This document shows, piece after piece, positions 13,512-25,487 of a DNA stretch of 64,000 nucleotides. The translations under genes and the position numbers were made by a program. Below the pieces are notes generated by a model that searched no databases, had not been told where the DNA came from, and saw only the letters and a list, made by a program, of their open reading frames with translations. Origin of the DNA: Thuidium tamariscinum (lineage: Eukaryota; Streptophyta; Bryopsida; Hypnales; Thuidiaceae); assembly GCA_947034885.2 (NCBI GenBank), contig OX344749.2, forward strand, positions 36,351,682 to 36,415,681. The letters run 5' to 3'. How positions within the stretch are numbered: position 1 is the first letter of the stretch; every line of letters begins with the position of its first letter.

Positions 13512-14120
13512 ATGCCCAGGTTAGCTCAGGAACATGGCCATGGAGGTTTTGAACGACAGAATTGAGGTCTGTAGCCTGTCACGCCAGGCAAAGTATGTGG
13601 AAAACAACTCACTTGTTGCCTTCTTGTTTAGCTACTGGGAAATCCGCTACAGTTCGACACTTGCATTTGCAGCTCTAGCGCGTCGTTATATTGACTTTCT
13701 GAATGTTTACAAACCGGAGTCTGCAAGGCGAGTCATTTCAGGGTTTTGAGTTTTTCTACAGGTAAGAGTCTCAATATGGAAATCCAATCAGTTTTTCGTG
13801 AAGGTTCTTAAGATTTGGGGAGTGGATCTGACAGATCATGTGTCTGTAATCTTCAGGATAGAGGTTATGAGCTGCTCACCCCTTTCTCTCGCAAGAAATT
13901 AGCTCAGCAAATCTGCAACATCAGCATGAAGAAGGCAATGGTGGATATCAGGGTCATCGAATGACAAGCGCTCTACATCCAAGCTCAGCCCTCAGTTAAT
14001 AACTTCAAGAGTCGGTGATTAGTTAAAATCTTCTGCATTCCATCCTAAAGTGTCTTCAGATGCTACACTGGAAAACCTTCACGTTTGAGTGCTGGCGTCA
14101 TGAGCTGTCGCGCCCCTTGT
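13440..14120. repeat. Left part of unit U1 (paralogous region R)
   Basis: The stretch from the oxygenase relic through 'aggaacatggccatggaggt' and 'aacttcaagag' matches 36890-37900 and, in part, 40200-40560. A strongly AT-shifted version lies at about 22070-22360. It precedes the 3' end of a chlorophyllase copy in each case. Open frames on it are shared by descent and show no domain. Confidence 0.7.
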
Positions 14121-14714
14121 GAAGTCAGATGACTTACCCACAATATTATTGAAGCTTGCAGAATCCAGTTGCAACAAATGCAACAAAAAACACGTTACCC
14201 AACACGTAACCATTTGGTTAATAAGCGGCTAGCAGCTTATAGATGAAACAGGGCTACACCACTTGTTCAATGAGGGGAGAACAATTCAAGGTAAAGACAC
14301 TTTTCAAGCACTCTCCATTCCAACTTCCAAAAATCATAACTAAATTAATACGAGTCAAAACAACATCAGTTAAAATGAGTTAGATTTAGTCTCTACTTAT
14401 CTATCTTATCGATGCTTAATAGGACAACTTATGACACTCCACCTTCCACCAACTTTGTGAACAACATGTTTGCGTAATTTACACAACTCGGAAATTCTTT
14501 ATTTCCAAATGCAACCAAGTTGATCCCAAACACCATACCAGACTGAGCGTGATTGAGCTTCAGCCATTCACTAAGTTAATCACAAACTGAACTCATCACC
14601 AAGTGAACAAAACCTAAACAAACCAGAACGTTCACCACCACCAATACCTAAACAAACCCGGCCTCCTTCTACCACAAACCCCGAGCAACTTTAATTTACA
14701 TGCGCCATGAAAAG

Positions 14715-16322
14715 CTATGCGTCTGCATACTGATGAGCCGCAGAGTTACATGATGCGTTGCCTTCAAGCTTACACTGGGGGACATCCAGATCCACAGGGG
14801 CCGGTACTGCTTGCGTCAACGCATCCGAAAGTGACTTATTGTTATGAAAGAACACATCCTGCAGGAAAGCTACCGTAATGCCTGCTGAAAATTGGCGCAT
14901 GGGTTGTCGAGAGGAGCCTTCCTTGCAGATGGGGAAGCAGCGAAATGTTGTCACCTGATCAAGCCACCCACAATCATCGGTGAAATCCATGTGGCCGTAA
15001 TTGGTCGCCACGAAATGAAAGGAAGCAGGTTTCAGATCGGTGTAGAAATTGATGTGGCCCTGGTCCTTCGGGGCACAGGCTGGAAGCCAGCCTCCCAACT
15101 TCTGCGACCCCAGTCCTGTCCCCACAATGAGAGTGGGCACACCAACGTCCATGGAATCCTCCTTGTGCGTCCAGACGGTAGAAGGATTTGTGTCCACAGG
15201 GTCGAGCCCCACAATCGCTGAGTACTTCTGTGATGCGCTGCCGTAGTTGAGTGCAATGCCAAATGCAACCAGTCCCCCACGACTGTGACCTGCGATTGCC
15301 ACTTTTTCAAAATCAGGTTGATAGTTTGCGAAGGCGCGTGGCAGCGATGCTATCAACCCCGTCTTCATCCAGTTTAATATGGATCTTGCATTTTTTATCT
15401 CAGTTTTTGGGTCCGTTGGTATGAAACCATACATCTGGAGAGCACAAGAAACCCACTGTTAAATCGATCCACCAGTAACTCACCAGCCTTGTTTCAAAGC
15501 ACCAAAATCGTGAAATTCAACGGCATTGAAGCACCCTAGAAACGAGATAATTCGGTATAGATTTGAGATTCGAGACAGGCTCAGATTAGACTTGAAGGAC
15601 TACTATTTAAACTAGTTTTTGTCAATCTATTGCCTATCTGACCAGCTCCCTAAGATTTTGAAATTTCAAAGCCTGGTCCCTAAAGTTAGTACAAAGGTCC
15701 ACGGGTGAACATTGACACATTGCTCAAATGCTTGAAGAAGAGATGATTGTGAAAGAGCTAACTGACCTGAGGAGCTACGACGATGAAGCCCCAAGATGCA
15801 ACCTGAGTGAGGAGTCCGGTGTAATCGGTATTCTGAAGCTCAAAGCCATGTTGGAATTGCACCACGGGATACCGACCTGCATCTTGTGGGAGTGCCACCC
15901 ACAGAGGGAAGCGAAGCGCTCCGCGTATCTCCACTCGGACAGTCGTTACTGAGTAGGATCCATTCTTGTAGAAGTCTCCCACAGTCTCCGTTACTGCACA
16001 GCTCGTCTGGAACTACAAAACGGCACATCTAATATTTAGAGATCAATCTTTACGAGGTGCAATCCATGCTGGTTTGTATGAACAGTATGAAACTAGACTT
16101 CTCTACTGATGCTCCATTTTCACAGAAATTAGAGTCTTACAGTATATATGATCTAAACTTCTGTCTATACTTCGGAATACGAAAATTGAATCGAAGTCAA
16201 GGTGTAATAAACAATTAAATTGACTGAAAGCAAAATCAAATCGAGGATGATCAGTAGATAGCAACCTGGCTCAAGCAGCACAAGAAGCTGAGCAAAAGGA
16301 GGAATCGTGTCGAAATCGCCAT
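14715..16322 (-). CDS. Chlorophyllase A
   Basis: Minus strand, exons 16266-16322 (19 codons), 15767-16006 (80) and 14715-15434 (239 plus stop), all phase 0; 338 aa. Chlorophyllase hydrolyses the phytol ester of chlorophyll to chlorophyllide. Visible hallmarks: FQHGFELQN oxyanion region in exon 2, GHSRGG nucleophile motif (Ser about 150), GLDPVDT (Asp about 177) and NYGHMDF (His about 247), matching the Ser-Asp-His triad of the family. Exon 1 encodes a hydrophobic leader (MAISTRFLLLLSFLCCLSQ) like a secretory signal, so ER or extracellular targeting is possible. The start is chosen because this leader is conserved in B, C and E. The ATG at 15434 is only the first codon after a splice acceptor. 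Intron 1 begins with GTTGCT, a weak donor, and the TATA box is altered, so expression may be reduced. Confidence 0.9.
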
Positions 16323-17589
16323 AGATGGTGCCAACAGGATGAGTGACTGAACTAAGATTCTCAGCTCTAGTGCGTACTCGTGAAACTTCAATCTGCTTCT
16401 ACAAACGCAATCGTCCACTTAGCTTACTGATGTTGCTTGCATTTCTTGTGCTTCTGTGAGGGACTGTGGGTTCCTATTTACATATCCAGCACGTGATTGA
16501 GTTCTCTCTGACGTACAGATCACATAATTTACCGAAGTGAAAAACAGGCAACTATGACTCCGCGGTGGTGCTTTTTCACAGTACTGTACAGGACAGGACA
16601 GGGAGATTATCCAAACAAGTGTATCAGAAGTTCACCAGATGATTTTTGTACGTACCCGGAACGGAAGGAAATGGTGGCCATCAGAGAAATTTAGTGACAC
16701 GTTGTTTTCGAGTTGGCAAACTGTACGCGGCAGGAATTAATGGCAATCCGGGAATCAGAGATAACCTGTCTGCGACGTATAGGTCAAGTCCTCAACTGGC
16801 TGATGGACATGCCCTTGGTTAACTTCCAAGATCTTAAGATTGTGTTGGTGGGGTGTTTGCCACCATAGTTTACCCAACTACCGGTACTGTGGGATTAAGT
16901 GACCTCATCATCATCTGAGAATTTGAGATTTTCTCAAGGAAAACAATGTGACTTCTTCATAGTTAGGTTTTGTCTTCTAAAGAAGGCATTAAGGATGAAA
17001 TTGGCCATCTAGATCCATGAGGCTTAAATAGATGTTTCATCCTAAGAAATGCTTCATTCACACCCATCTTTCAAAACTAGAGCTAAGTAAACCTTCTTGT
17101 GTGATCTCAAATATCTGAAAGCAATTTGTAGAGTATGAAAGGCTAATTATGTAATAGCATTCATGCTGCCTAGCTCGGTTCCATACCTCGCCCATATGGG
17201 CACCAGTTGATTGACCTCCTACCTATTACTAATCCACTTTCTAAGTTACATGATCAGTTTAAGTTAGATCCACGCGGTTCCAACAATGTACACTCAGGAA
17301 TGTGTATTTATGAACCACACCAAACGCCGAGTATCATAAGTGAAAGGATTCTCGTCGCCAGGTGCTGTGGAGGAGCGCACATGTTTGAGAATCGAGACAC
17401 CTCGTGTGAGAAAATGCCGTGGCTCACGCATGTCTATCAGTTAGTCTCACATGCTCATTGCCGGATCCTGATCTGCTACAGCAAGGGGCCGCCCCTTGCT
17501 GCCAAAAATACTCTTCTTTTTGTATGAAAAAAAAAAGAAAAAGAAAAGAAGACTCTTCAAGGACACGGTACACACTACAAACCGGTTTT
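16323..17589. other. Upstream region of gene A
   Basis: Promoter side of gene A. At 16474-16482 the minus strand reads TGTAAATAG where genes B and C have TATAAATAG. From about 16740 on it matches 38800-39640 and 43920-45600, the corresponding upstream parts of other units. An open frame at 17207-17527 has no recognisable domain. Confidence 0.5.
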
Positions 17590-17845
17590 GTCTAAAGTAG
17601 TGCGACGAGCCGTTTGCAGAGCTCCAGGCAAGGGTGGAAGTAAGAAAAAGCCCCTTAGTTTGTGCCGTGTTTTTTTCCAGATGTAATCACCTTCCCACAC
17701 TAATTAGGGATCTCTGATTGCAAATATGAACTCAGAATTTGCAAATTTTAATCTGCGTAGTAAATAAAACGTTTCAACATTTTCCCTAGGATAAAAACAG
17801 GGGGGCAAAACGGCCTCTGTAAATGGCTCATCACACTACTATAGA
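17590..17845. mobile_element. MITE family F, copy 2
   Basis: Left end GTCTAAAGTAGTGCGACGAG; right end reverse-complemented ATCTATAGTAGTGTGATGAG. Interior homologous to 4775-5030. Confidence 0.75.
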
Positions 17846-17878
17846 TGCGGCCATACAAATCAATCAATGAAGTCTAAG

Positions 17879-18343
17879 GTCTAAACACTAGAATAAATCC
17901 CTGTTAATTTCAGCGCAGCACGTCAAGTAGATTGTGTTGAGGCTGCGTTGCTGAAAACGCGAAAAAAACACAAAAAAAACACAAAAAAACACAAAAAAAC
18001 GCGTTTTCTGTGTTTTTCTGTGTTTTCAGCAACACAAGATCAACACAATCTACCTGACATAACACGTTGAAATTAACAAGGATTTCAGTGTTTTTCTTCT
18101 AGTGAAACTAGTGTGACGACCCAATTGTGGAACCTGAGCTAAGGGTGAAAGTAAAAAAGAAAGTCCCCTATTTTGTGTTGTGTTAATTCTCTCATAGCTA
18201 ATTAGGGGCCTTTGATTGCAAATATGAATTCAAAATTTGCAAATTTTATCATGACCAACAAATAAAGTGTTCTTGCATTTTTCTCAAGGATTAAAAAAGG
18301 GTGAAAATGGCCTCCACAATCAACTTGTCATACTACTTTAGAC
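17879..18343. mobile_element. MITE family F, copy 3, interrupted by a CACTA-like element
   Basis: The left end is split: GTCTAAA (17879-17885), then a 219-bp insertion, then AAACTAGTGTGACGAC from 18105. Removing the insertion and one AAA restores the family F end. The right end reaches about 18343 (tactactttagac). Confidence 0.75.
17886..18104. mobile_element. CACTA-like foldback MITE (219 bp)
   Basis: Ends CACTAGAA and TTCTAGTG, flanked by AAA on each side (3-bp duplication, as for CACTA/En-Spm). Long inverted arms (ctgttaatttca and agtagattgtgttga are mirrored near 18040-18080) enclose an acaaaaaaa-rich loop. It sits inside the left end of a family F MITE. Confidence 0.8.
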
Positions 18344-18600
18344 ATGATTGTACAAACTGGTTGGAGTGAACTGACACCCTTGCTTGGGCACTCAAGAAAA
18401 CCCTGAATGGTTTTAATTTTTCACTCATGATTAAATTTGCAATTTTTGAAATGCATATTTGCAATCACAGACCCCAAATTTGCAAAGAGAAGTGCAAGAG
18501 ACACTTTTTTCAAGCCCCAAAATAGGGGACTTTTTATTTTACTTACACCCCTGAGATGACTTGGAGTGGCCCAGCAAGGGGGCCAGTTCACCCTGACCGT
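18344..18600. mobile_element. Possible inverted, diverged family F copy
   Basis: Read on the minus strand, this stretch contains the family F order of motifs (an aataggggact-like patch, then attgcaaatatgca, then ttgcaaatttaatc). Ends not clear. Confidence 0.45.
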
Positions 18601-18686
18601 CCTAACCACTGGCTTCAGAACATTATAACTTCTACAATAACTTCCTGAGGCTTGCTAAATGAGAGCAGACCCAGTTGCGCACCGCC

Positions 18687-18985
18687 TTTGTTCAGGAGGG
18701 TAATGAATCACCGACGCTTGGAATCCACCAAGTTTAATGTTCACACCTGTTCAGGAATGTTAGTAATGAATCACTGACGCTTGAAATCGACCAAGTTTAA
18801 TGTTCACCCTTGTTCAAGAATGTAATGAATCACTGACGTTTGGAATTGACCAAGTTTAATGTTCTTCCATGTTAGAGCACTTCCAATGCGTCACTTGTTC
18901 AGGAATGTTAGTAATGAATCACTGATGCTTGTTCAGGAATGTAATGAATCACTGACATTTGGAATTGACCAAGTTTATTGTTCTT
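18687..18985. repeat. Minisatellite, about 57-bp unit, five irregular copies
   Basis: Units read ttgttcaggaatg(tta)gtaatgaatcact, then ga-gctt-gaat, then gaccaagtttaatgttc. The paralogous site at 39728-39777 has only one unit, so the array grew in U1 after duplication. Confidence 0.85.
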
Positions 18986-18993
18986 TCACGTTA

Positions 18994-20297
18994 GAGCACT
19001 TCCAATGCATCACTACAAGAAGTGCAGAAATGGTGCCCAACAGGCCTTTTAACCCCTAAAGGACCATTGTCCCCTCGGGGGACAATTTGGAGTTCGGGCA
19101 GGTTCCGTAGACCTCAATTTTTAATGAATCTTTTTGAAACTTTCTCATAAGATAGGGAAACTGATTATCTTCATGGGAATATAATTTTTATTTCAATTGG
19201 TGACCGGGAGAAAAAGTTATACCACAAAAAGTCCAAATTTTCATTCGGCGGGCAGAATTTCTTTTTGCAAAAAGTCAAAATTTGATTTTTAAATTTTTTT
19301 TCTAAAATAATATATTTTTGCCTACATGTGAAGCTTTGATTCATTCTATTTGGACTTATAATGAGAAAGTTATGGACAATATTGTTTTTCCGGCAATCTA
19401 AACAATTTCCTAAGAAAATACTTATAGGATTCATTTTTGAATGCAATTTTCACAATTTTTCAAAAAAAATTGTTGGACAAGGTTATGTTTACTTGCTAGA
19501 ACAATCTCACCATTGGAATTATTGTATTTCAATCCCATCTTAGAGTTATTAACCATTTAGTTTTTCTTTCAATCTTGGACCTACATCTACTTAACAATTT
19601 TTTAAAGAATGAAAATCAAGTTCTTTTTGTGTGAAATTTTTTCCTAGACTCTCAACTGAATTTTTTAACGCAAAAAATTATAAATTCAAAGTCTATAGTG
19701 CAATTTTTTTTTACAAATGCCACTCAAAATCATCTGAAATTGCAAACCACAGTTCGAAAAAACTTGTATTTCTAACTTTGAATGCTCATATCTTCCAATC
19801 CGTACAGTCAAACTTCATGAAATTTTTACTACCTGATCTCAATCAAGTTAAGTACAAGATCTTACGGTTAGATTATTAAAAAATCATTCTTTATGTTTTC
19901 TTGGGTGAATGCAACAAAAATGGCAGTTTTGAGAGGTTTTTGACAGAAAAAAGGCCTTGGTCCTTCAGGGGTTAACATGCTTTTGCAAAAAGTCATGTTC
20001 AATGCAACTGTTGTAAGCATTGGCATTTTCTAGGGTTCTTCAAGTGAGAGCCCCTACTTGGCATATTTATGCAATATATTGGGCATAAAACTCAACATTG
20101 GTAGATTGATTCTCTGACAATGATGACAAGTAGAGTAGATTCCGTGGTTTTGAAGGGGAGGGATTCAAAAAGATTCCTTAGGAAAATCTAAAGAAAGAGT
20201 GGCCATACATGGTGCTATTGTTGCATTGGGGGGTGTTTAGAAGTTTGTTGCTAAATATAACCCTAGTACGCCCTATGCTCCAGCAATGGAGGTGCTC
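18994..20297. mobile_element. Harbinger-like element X1, containing P2
   Basis: Ends GAGCACTTCCAATGC and GCAATGGAGGTGCTC, flanked by TTA on both sides (18991-18993, 20298-20300). The paralogous empty site is catgTTAcagtaagagg at 39775-39790. Without the nested P2 it would be about 380 bp. A 3-bp TTA/TAA duplication fits PIF/Harbinger. Confidence 0.85.
19053..19971. mobile_element. piggyBac-like non-autonomous element P2 (919 bp)
   Basis: Flanked by TTAA at 19049-19052 and 19972-19975. Ends CCCCTAAAGGACCA and TGGTCCTTCAGGGG are inverted. Interior homologous to P3 and, inverted, P1. No transposase frame. It is nested in X1, so it inserted later than X1. Confidence 0.85.
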
Positions 20298-20300
20298 TTA

Positions 20301-23300
20301 CAGTAAGAGGTCCCTTAAAGCGGTACAAGTTAGTAACTTCAAACATGACTATTAGTTTCAAGGAATTTTCTTGAAATTTTCATTTTGGCAAATCTTACAA
20401 CAAATTTTCATATTAGTCTAGAATTGGAAATGAAATTCTGAGTTTTCGAGAGTTGAAATCACCTTGCATAACATTTAGTAGCAATCACATGGATTGGCTT
20501 TCCCTAAACAAAATGATGTAGCATATTCCGCATCAAAATTTAGCTAAAAGGACAAGTGGCAAGAAGTGTCAAAATATGAAGAAGTAGAGAGCCAAGTTAC
20601 AAATGAACAATGACGGTTATATAATTAGTCATAGATTAGTTTAACTAATAAACTATCAATAGTTAAAATTTAGTATTTTTATAACAACAACAAAGTACTA
20701 AATTTTTTGTGTAATTGGACTAATAAAACCTAACAAAAAAATGTGTGATCTTGATGCAATTTTAGACAATTAGGCCAATGAATAGATTAGTCTGAACCAT
20801 TTGAATAGCATTGATGATTAATAGCTCATTGGCCTAATCATTAGAGGAATATCTATCTTTAGAGGAAGCACTTCAAAATACATTGGTCTGAATCAATTGA
20901 CAAGCTATATAAAGAAGGGACCCATCTCTACCAAATCTGTCACATCTTCCAATAATAAATTAAAACAAAAGTCATATGCTGAAAAGTGAAGATGGATTTT
21001 GTGGATGATTTTTGAAAAGAGAAAAAGGTAGTCCTTCTAAAGGTTATTGAAATCTATGTTGGTAAGACAATGTAAATTTTAGGATGGTTGCAAGAAACAC
21101 CTATCCTATTTTGCAACACATGTTGCATGTGGAAGTTGTTTTATGCCATTAGTGTTGCAAAATCAATCAAATAAATGTGAAATTTGAAATGAAGTTTCCT
21201 CAAGTATGAAAGATTTTCCCTAAATTTTTTCAAAATTTTCAAAAATGATAAAGTAGAAGGAGTTGAATTTCAAACATATGCCATACATGTAGTCGGGCAT
21301 GTAGTTTTGGTGGTTTTAGTACTATAGAGTACTTTTTTTGAAGAATAACATTGTGAAATTTTGTAGACTTGGTTGTCTAATAGATATACACTTTTTCAAG
21401 AGAGGGATTTTTAAAATCATTTTCCAAATGTGTTTTATATTGGCCTAAAGTGTGCATTATTTAATTTAAATTTATACTGAATTAAAAATGTTTTTTACTT
21501 CTATCTTTGATATTATATCTTTGCTCTTATTTGGCAACAATGGCCATTTTGAAAATGAATTTTCTAATTTAAAAGAATAGAAATGTGGAAGTCTCATATT
21601 ATGGTGTAAATTGTAGCCCATGACTCAAAATAGTATTTTAGGGTACACAGAATGACTCAATAGTACTACTAGGGAACCTTAATGCCTTCAATTTGATCAT
21701 GAAAACTTCTTTTATGGCACAATTAAGTATTTCCATTCAATATCCTTGCCATTCACTAATGAATATTACAACTTATTTAATTAGTAGATTTGAAATCCAA
21801 TTGACTATCTAGATGTCATATTCTATACTCTACGTAGTACTGAAGGTGACTCATAGGACAAAAAGTACAAAAATACTAAAAACTAAAAACGCAATAAATA
21901 GTATAAGAGTTTCTTGCAATCATCCTCTTTGACAAAGAAGGAAGAAATTGTTTACATTTTAGCAATTGTTTTCAAAAACTTGCTTCCCCCACTTTTTATG
22001 AATCTCCTTTAAAACTTTTGTTGGCCAACAATATTGATTCTCTTCTTCTATCTATTGCACCATTCGATAAAGAATTCAAAAATTTCAAGTACAATACATC
22101 TAAGCTCAAGCCCTACCTTTACTCAAGTATTCACATTTTACAATAGAAGCCTTCAATTATAACTTTAAGAGTTAGTGATTGATTTAGATCTTCTCCATCC
22201 CAACTTTAAGTGTCTTCATATCCTACACTAAAAAACCTTCACATTTGATTCTTGGCATGACAAATTCCTACACTCTTAGTCAAGTTAGATGACTTCTAAA
22301 CAATCATACTAAATCTTATAGAAAGCAATTGCAACAAATGCAACAAAAAATGTTATCTTAAATATTACAAAATACACATGCTCCTATTTAACTTTGCAAA
22401 TAACTAGTGCACATGATTTAAAGCCAACAAGATACTTCTTATATGCAAAGACACCTTGACCAACATTCAAGAAAACCAATCTTTTTTCAAGAATTCAACC
22501 ACTTGATGGATAGTGCATTGTGCATATCTAATCTAGGACACTCATTTTGTGAATACACTTATAATATTAAAATATATACAAAGTTCTTAATATGACACTT
22601 ATAGCAACAATGACTTTAATCTCTTTTGTTGGAAGAATAGCCAAGTGAGTGCCTCTTGCCTCCGTCTCTATCCAATAGACAAAGGACATTCATCCTACCC
22701 ACCCACCTTCTTCATTGTCTTTCATCTCCTTTACAAAGGGGTGGAGTGGGTAGTCTTCCATACCATTGCCAAAGGATGCCAATGCTACATTCTAGTTGTT
22801 CTTGACATTGGATCAAAACCATATGTGTAGCTCTTAAAATTTGACCTATCCAAATAAAATATGACCATTTACGTAATGAGCAGCTAGGAACTTATAAACG
22901 AAGAAATATATTGTGTAGCCTTTAGTAAGGTTGCCTCTTCTTTTCTAGAGTCCTCATCCACAAAATTCATCCACTCATGATAGATTGTAAGCTTGAGATT
23001 TGGAATAGTGGTGGTACATTTATAGTATACTCCAATTTCTTACAACTAATTCTAAGATTTGAAATATTCATCAACAAAAATTTGTAAGCCCTTTTTTAAC
23101 ATTTTCAAATCCTTTTTCTGAAATTTGTTCATAAATTTTTAGTGGAAACTTGAAACCTCAAACAAATTTTTGGAGATGAAACTTAACTTCATTTTCCAAC
23201 TTTCTATAGTTCAAAGTTTTTTAACAAAAAAATGTTCTACTACACCTAAATAAGATTTGAAATTCTAATTTTAACATAATTCTTGTTCTTAATTTAACTA

Positions 23301-24041
23301 TGAGTGATTGAGCCTTTGAGTTGCTTCTGATTTTCATTACAAATCCCATATTGTTTGCTTTACATCCTACCACCCCATATTTATATAAAAAATTGTCTTC
23401 TCAAGTGAATTGTAAACTATAGATAGTTTTTACATCATAGTGAGTAAGTGAGGTTAACATTTTCTAACATCATAAATCTCAAAGAGGTGAATGCTAATTG
23501 TTGAAAGTTTTATTTAAAAATACTTACTCCACTACTAAATACCATGTGTAAGTGTGATCCAAGCATCTAGCCCAATACACTTCATTTCTTTGACAAATAT
23601 TGACATGTGTGTTTTAGTTACTGATCTAGATGTGGTAGAACTCCACACCAATGATGCTAGTGTGTGAACATGAACATGCGATCATGTGAACTTCAAGTAT
23701 GTATATAAGTAGATATACTACCACCTTTGAAGGTGTTTATAATAAAAATACCTATTATATAGGTACCTATAATATAAATTTACTCTTATCATAGAAGGCT
23801 TCTATAGTATAAGCACCTATGCTATAGGTGCATCATCTTTGAGGCTCATAAGCTTACACTTCTATACTTGCATACTAGCAACTGTGAACTCCACACCATT
23901 CCATTTAGTGGAGGGGCAATTTCCGAATGACTACTATTGAATGTTATAAAGGCCATACAACTTGTTCAATACAATTAGATTCAAAAATGTTTTCAAGTAT
24001 GCAACCTCTTTGAAAATCCACATAGATGCTTAAAAAGATAC
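20301..24041. other. Decayed, AT-rich part of units U1 and U2
   Basis: Bases 20330-20500 align with 39783-39950, and 21980-22360 aligns with 36575-37910 and 40110-40330, but with most differences being C to T or G to A. No gene or intact element was recognised; the frame at 22645-22830 shows no domain. Confidence 0.5.
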
Positions 24042-24044
24042 TTA

Positions 24045-24780
24045 GAACACTTCCAATGCGTTACTACAACAAGCGTGACAATGGTGCCAACAAGCCTTGT
24101 AATGTACTTTGGCAAGGAGTCGCTCTCCAATGCAATCATTATATGCAATGGCATCTTCTAAGGCTCTTCATATAAGAGCCCATGCTTGATATTTTTATAC
24201 AATATATTATATACGGAACACAATACTGGAAGTGTGATTCTATGACAATGATGACAAGTAGTGCTGATTTTGTAGTTTTGAAGGGGAGGATGGCAAATTT
24301 CGTTAAAATGGCAATATTCCATTAGTTTGATACTTTTGATAGTTTAGACCACGCGATTTGAAATCTAAAACTATTATAAAATTTTGAATTCTACATAAAT
24401 TGTAGATGTCTAAAATCTACACCAGTCCAAGATATTTCAAATTGTATTGTTTGAAATCTAAATACATCATAGATTTTAAAAATCTACATGCGTTCTAGAT
24501 GTTTGAAATCTACACCATTTCTAGATGTCAAATTTTAGTTCAGACTGTACAGTGTGAAAAATGGCATAAGGAATATCGCCATTTTAACAAAATTGGCCAT
24601 GAGGGACTCAAAGAGATTCCTTAGGAAAATTTTTAAAAAGAGTTTGTCATTCATAGTGCTCATGTTGCGTTGGGTGCAGTAAGAAGTTTGTCACTGGAAA
24701 CAAGCCTCACCCGACCCCTACTCCAGCAACAAACTTGGGGTTGATAGGTTCTTGTGTTGTTTCCAGTGGACACATTCAAA
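24045..24780. mobile_element. Harbinger-like element X2, holding a family N MITE
   Basis: The left end GAACACTTCCAATGC follows TTA (24042-24044). The interior matches X1 (tgacaatgatgacaagtag, gttttgaaggggag). The right end is not clean and runs into X3, so X2 and X3 may be one composite of about 1.2 kb. Confidence 0.65.
24291..24599. mobile_element. MITE family N, copy 2
   Basis: Ends TGGCAAATTTCGTTAAAATG and, from the right, TGGCCAATTTTGTTAAAATG. X1 lacks it at the same place (aaggggagggattcaaa near 20150), so its insertion is after the X family spread. Confidence 0.8.
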
Positions 24781-24789
24781 GTACTCTAA

Positions 24790-25226
24790 GAGCACCTCCA
24801 GTGCTTACCTTGAAAACAACACAAGAACTTTTGAGGCTTGGGTCTATTGCCATAGGAGGGACCAAACCAGGCTCATTTTTAGCATCTCACACTCCAACAT
24901 GACAACAAAACACAACGGCAAACTCTCCTTTTTTTTAATTGTCCAAAGGAATCTCTATTGAATTTTTCAACATACTTTTGGTGAGAGTGCACTTTCAAAC
25001 CATGGGAACGACTACCACTTGTCATCATTGTTAGAGAATCTACCTAAAATTGTATTCCGTGCTCAACATATTGCCCAAATATGTAGAGCAGAGGCTCTTA
25101 TGAAGAGCCTTGAGAAATGCAGTTGGCTGTAACGGCTGCATTGGGGAGTGTTTTTTGACAAAGGGACGTCAAAAAGCTCGTTGGCACCGTTCCCGTGATG
25201 TCTCCAGACACACATTGGAAGTGCTC
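24790..25226. mobile_element. Harbinger-like element X3, inverted relative to X2
   Basis: Left end GAGCACCTCCAGTGC, right end CATTGGAAGTGCTC. The interior reads as the reverse complement of X1/X2 (for example ctaccacttgtcatcattgt). Together with X2 it forms a large inverted repeat. Confidence 0.7.
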
Positions 25227-25487
25227 TTCCTGAATGTTATAAACACTCCGCTTTCTGCCAACTTTGAGAAGAACACTTAAATTGCAAAATTTACACAAAG
25301 CGGATAGTTCTTTATTCACAAATGCAACAAAGTTGATCCCAAGACAGCATACTATAACTTAATTAGAATGAGCATGATAAAGCGTCAGCCATTCACTAAG
25401 TTAACCACAAACAGAACTCAGCACCATCAAAACCAAAACCAACCCGAACCCTCACCACGAACCCCGACGGCAATCTGCCATGAAAAG

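Noticed and set aside
14892-15310. Plus- and minus-strand frames overlapping chlorophyllase A
   Set aside because: Shadows of exon 3; the same shadows recur in B (25513-26079) and C (41762-42020).
15434-15434. ATG at the start of exon 3 as the gene start
   Set aside because: It directly follows a CTCTCCAG acceptor in phase with exon 2, and the same acceptor exists in B and C.
17207-17527. 106-codon plus-strand frame
   Set aside because: Its paralog at 39290-39620 is not open, and no domain is visible.
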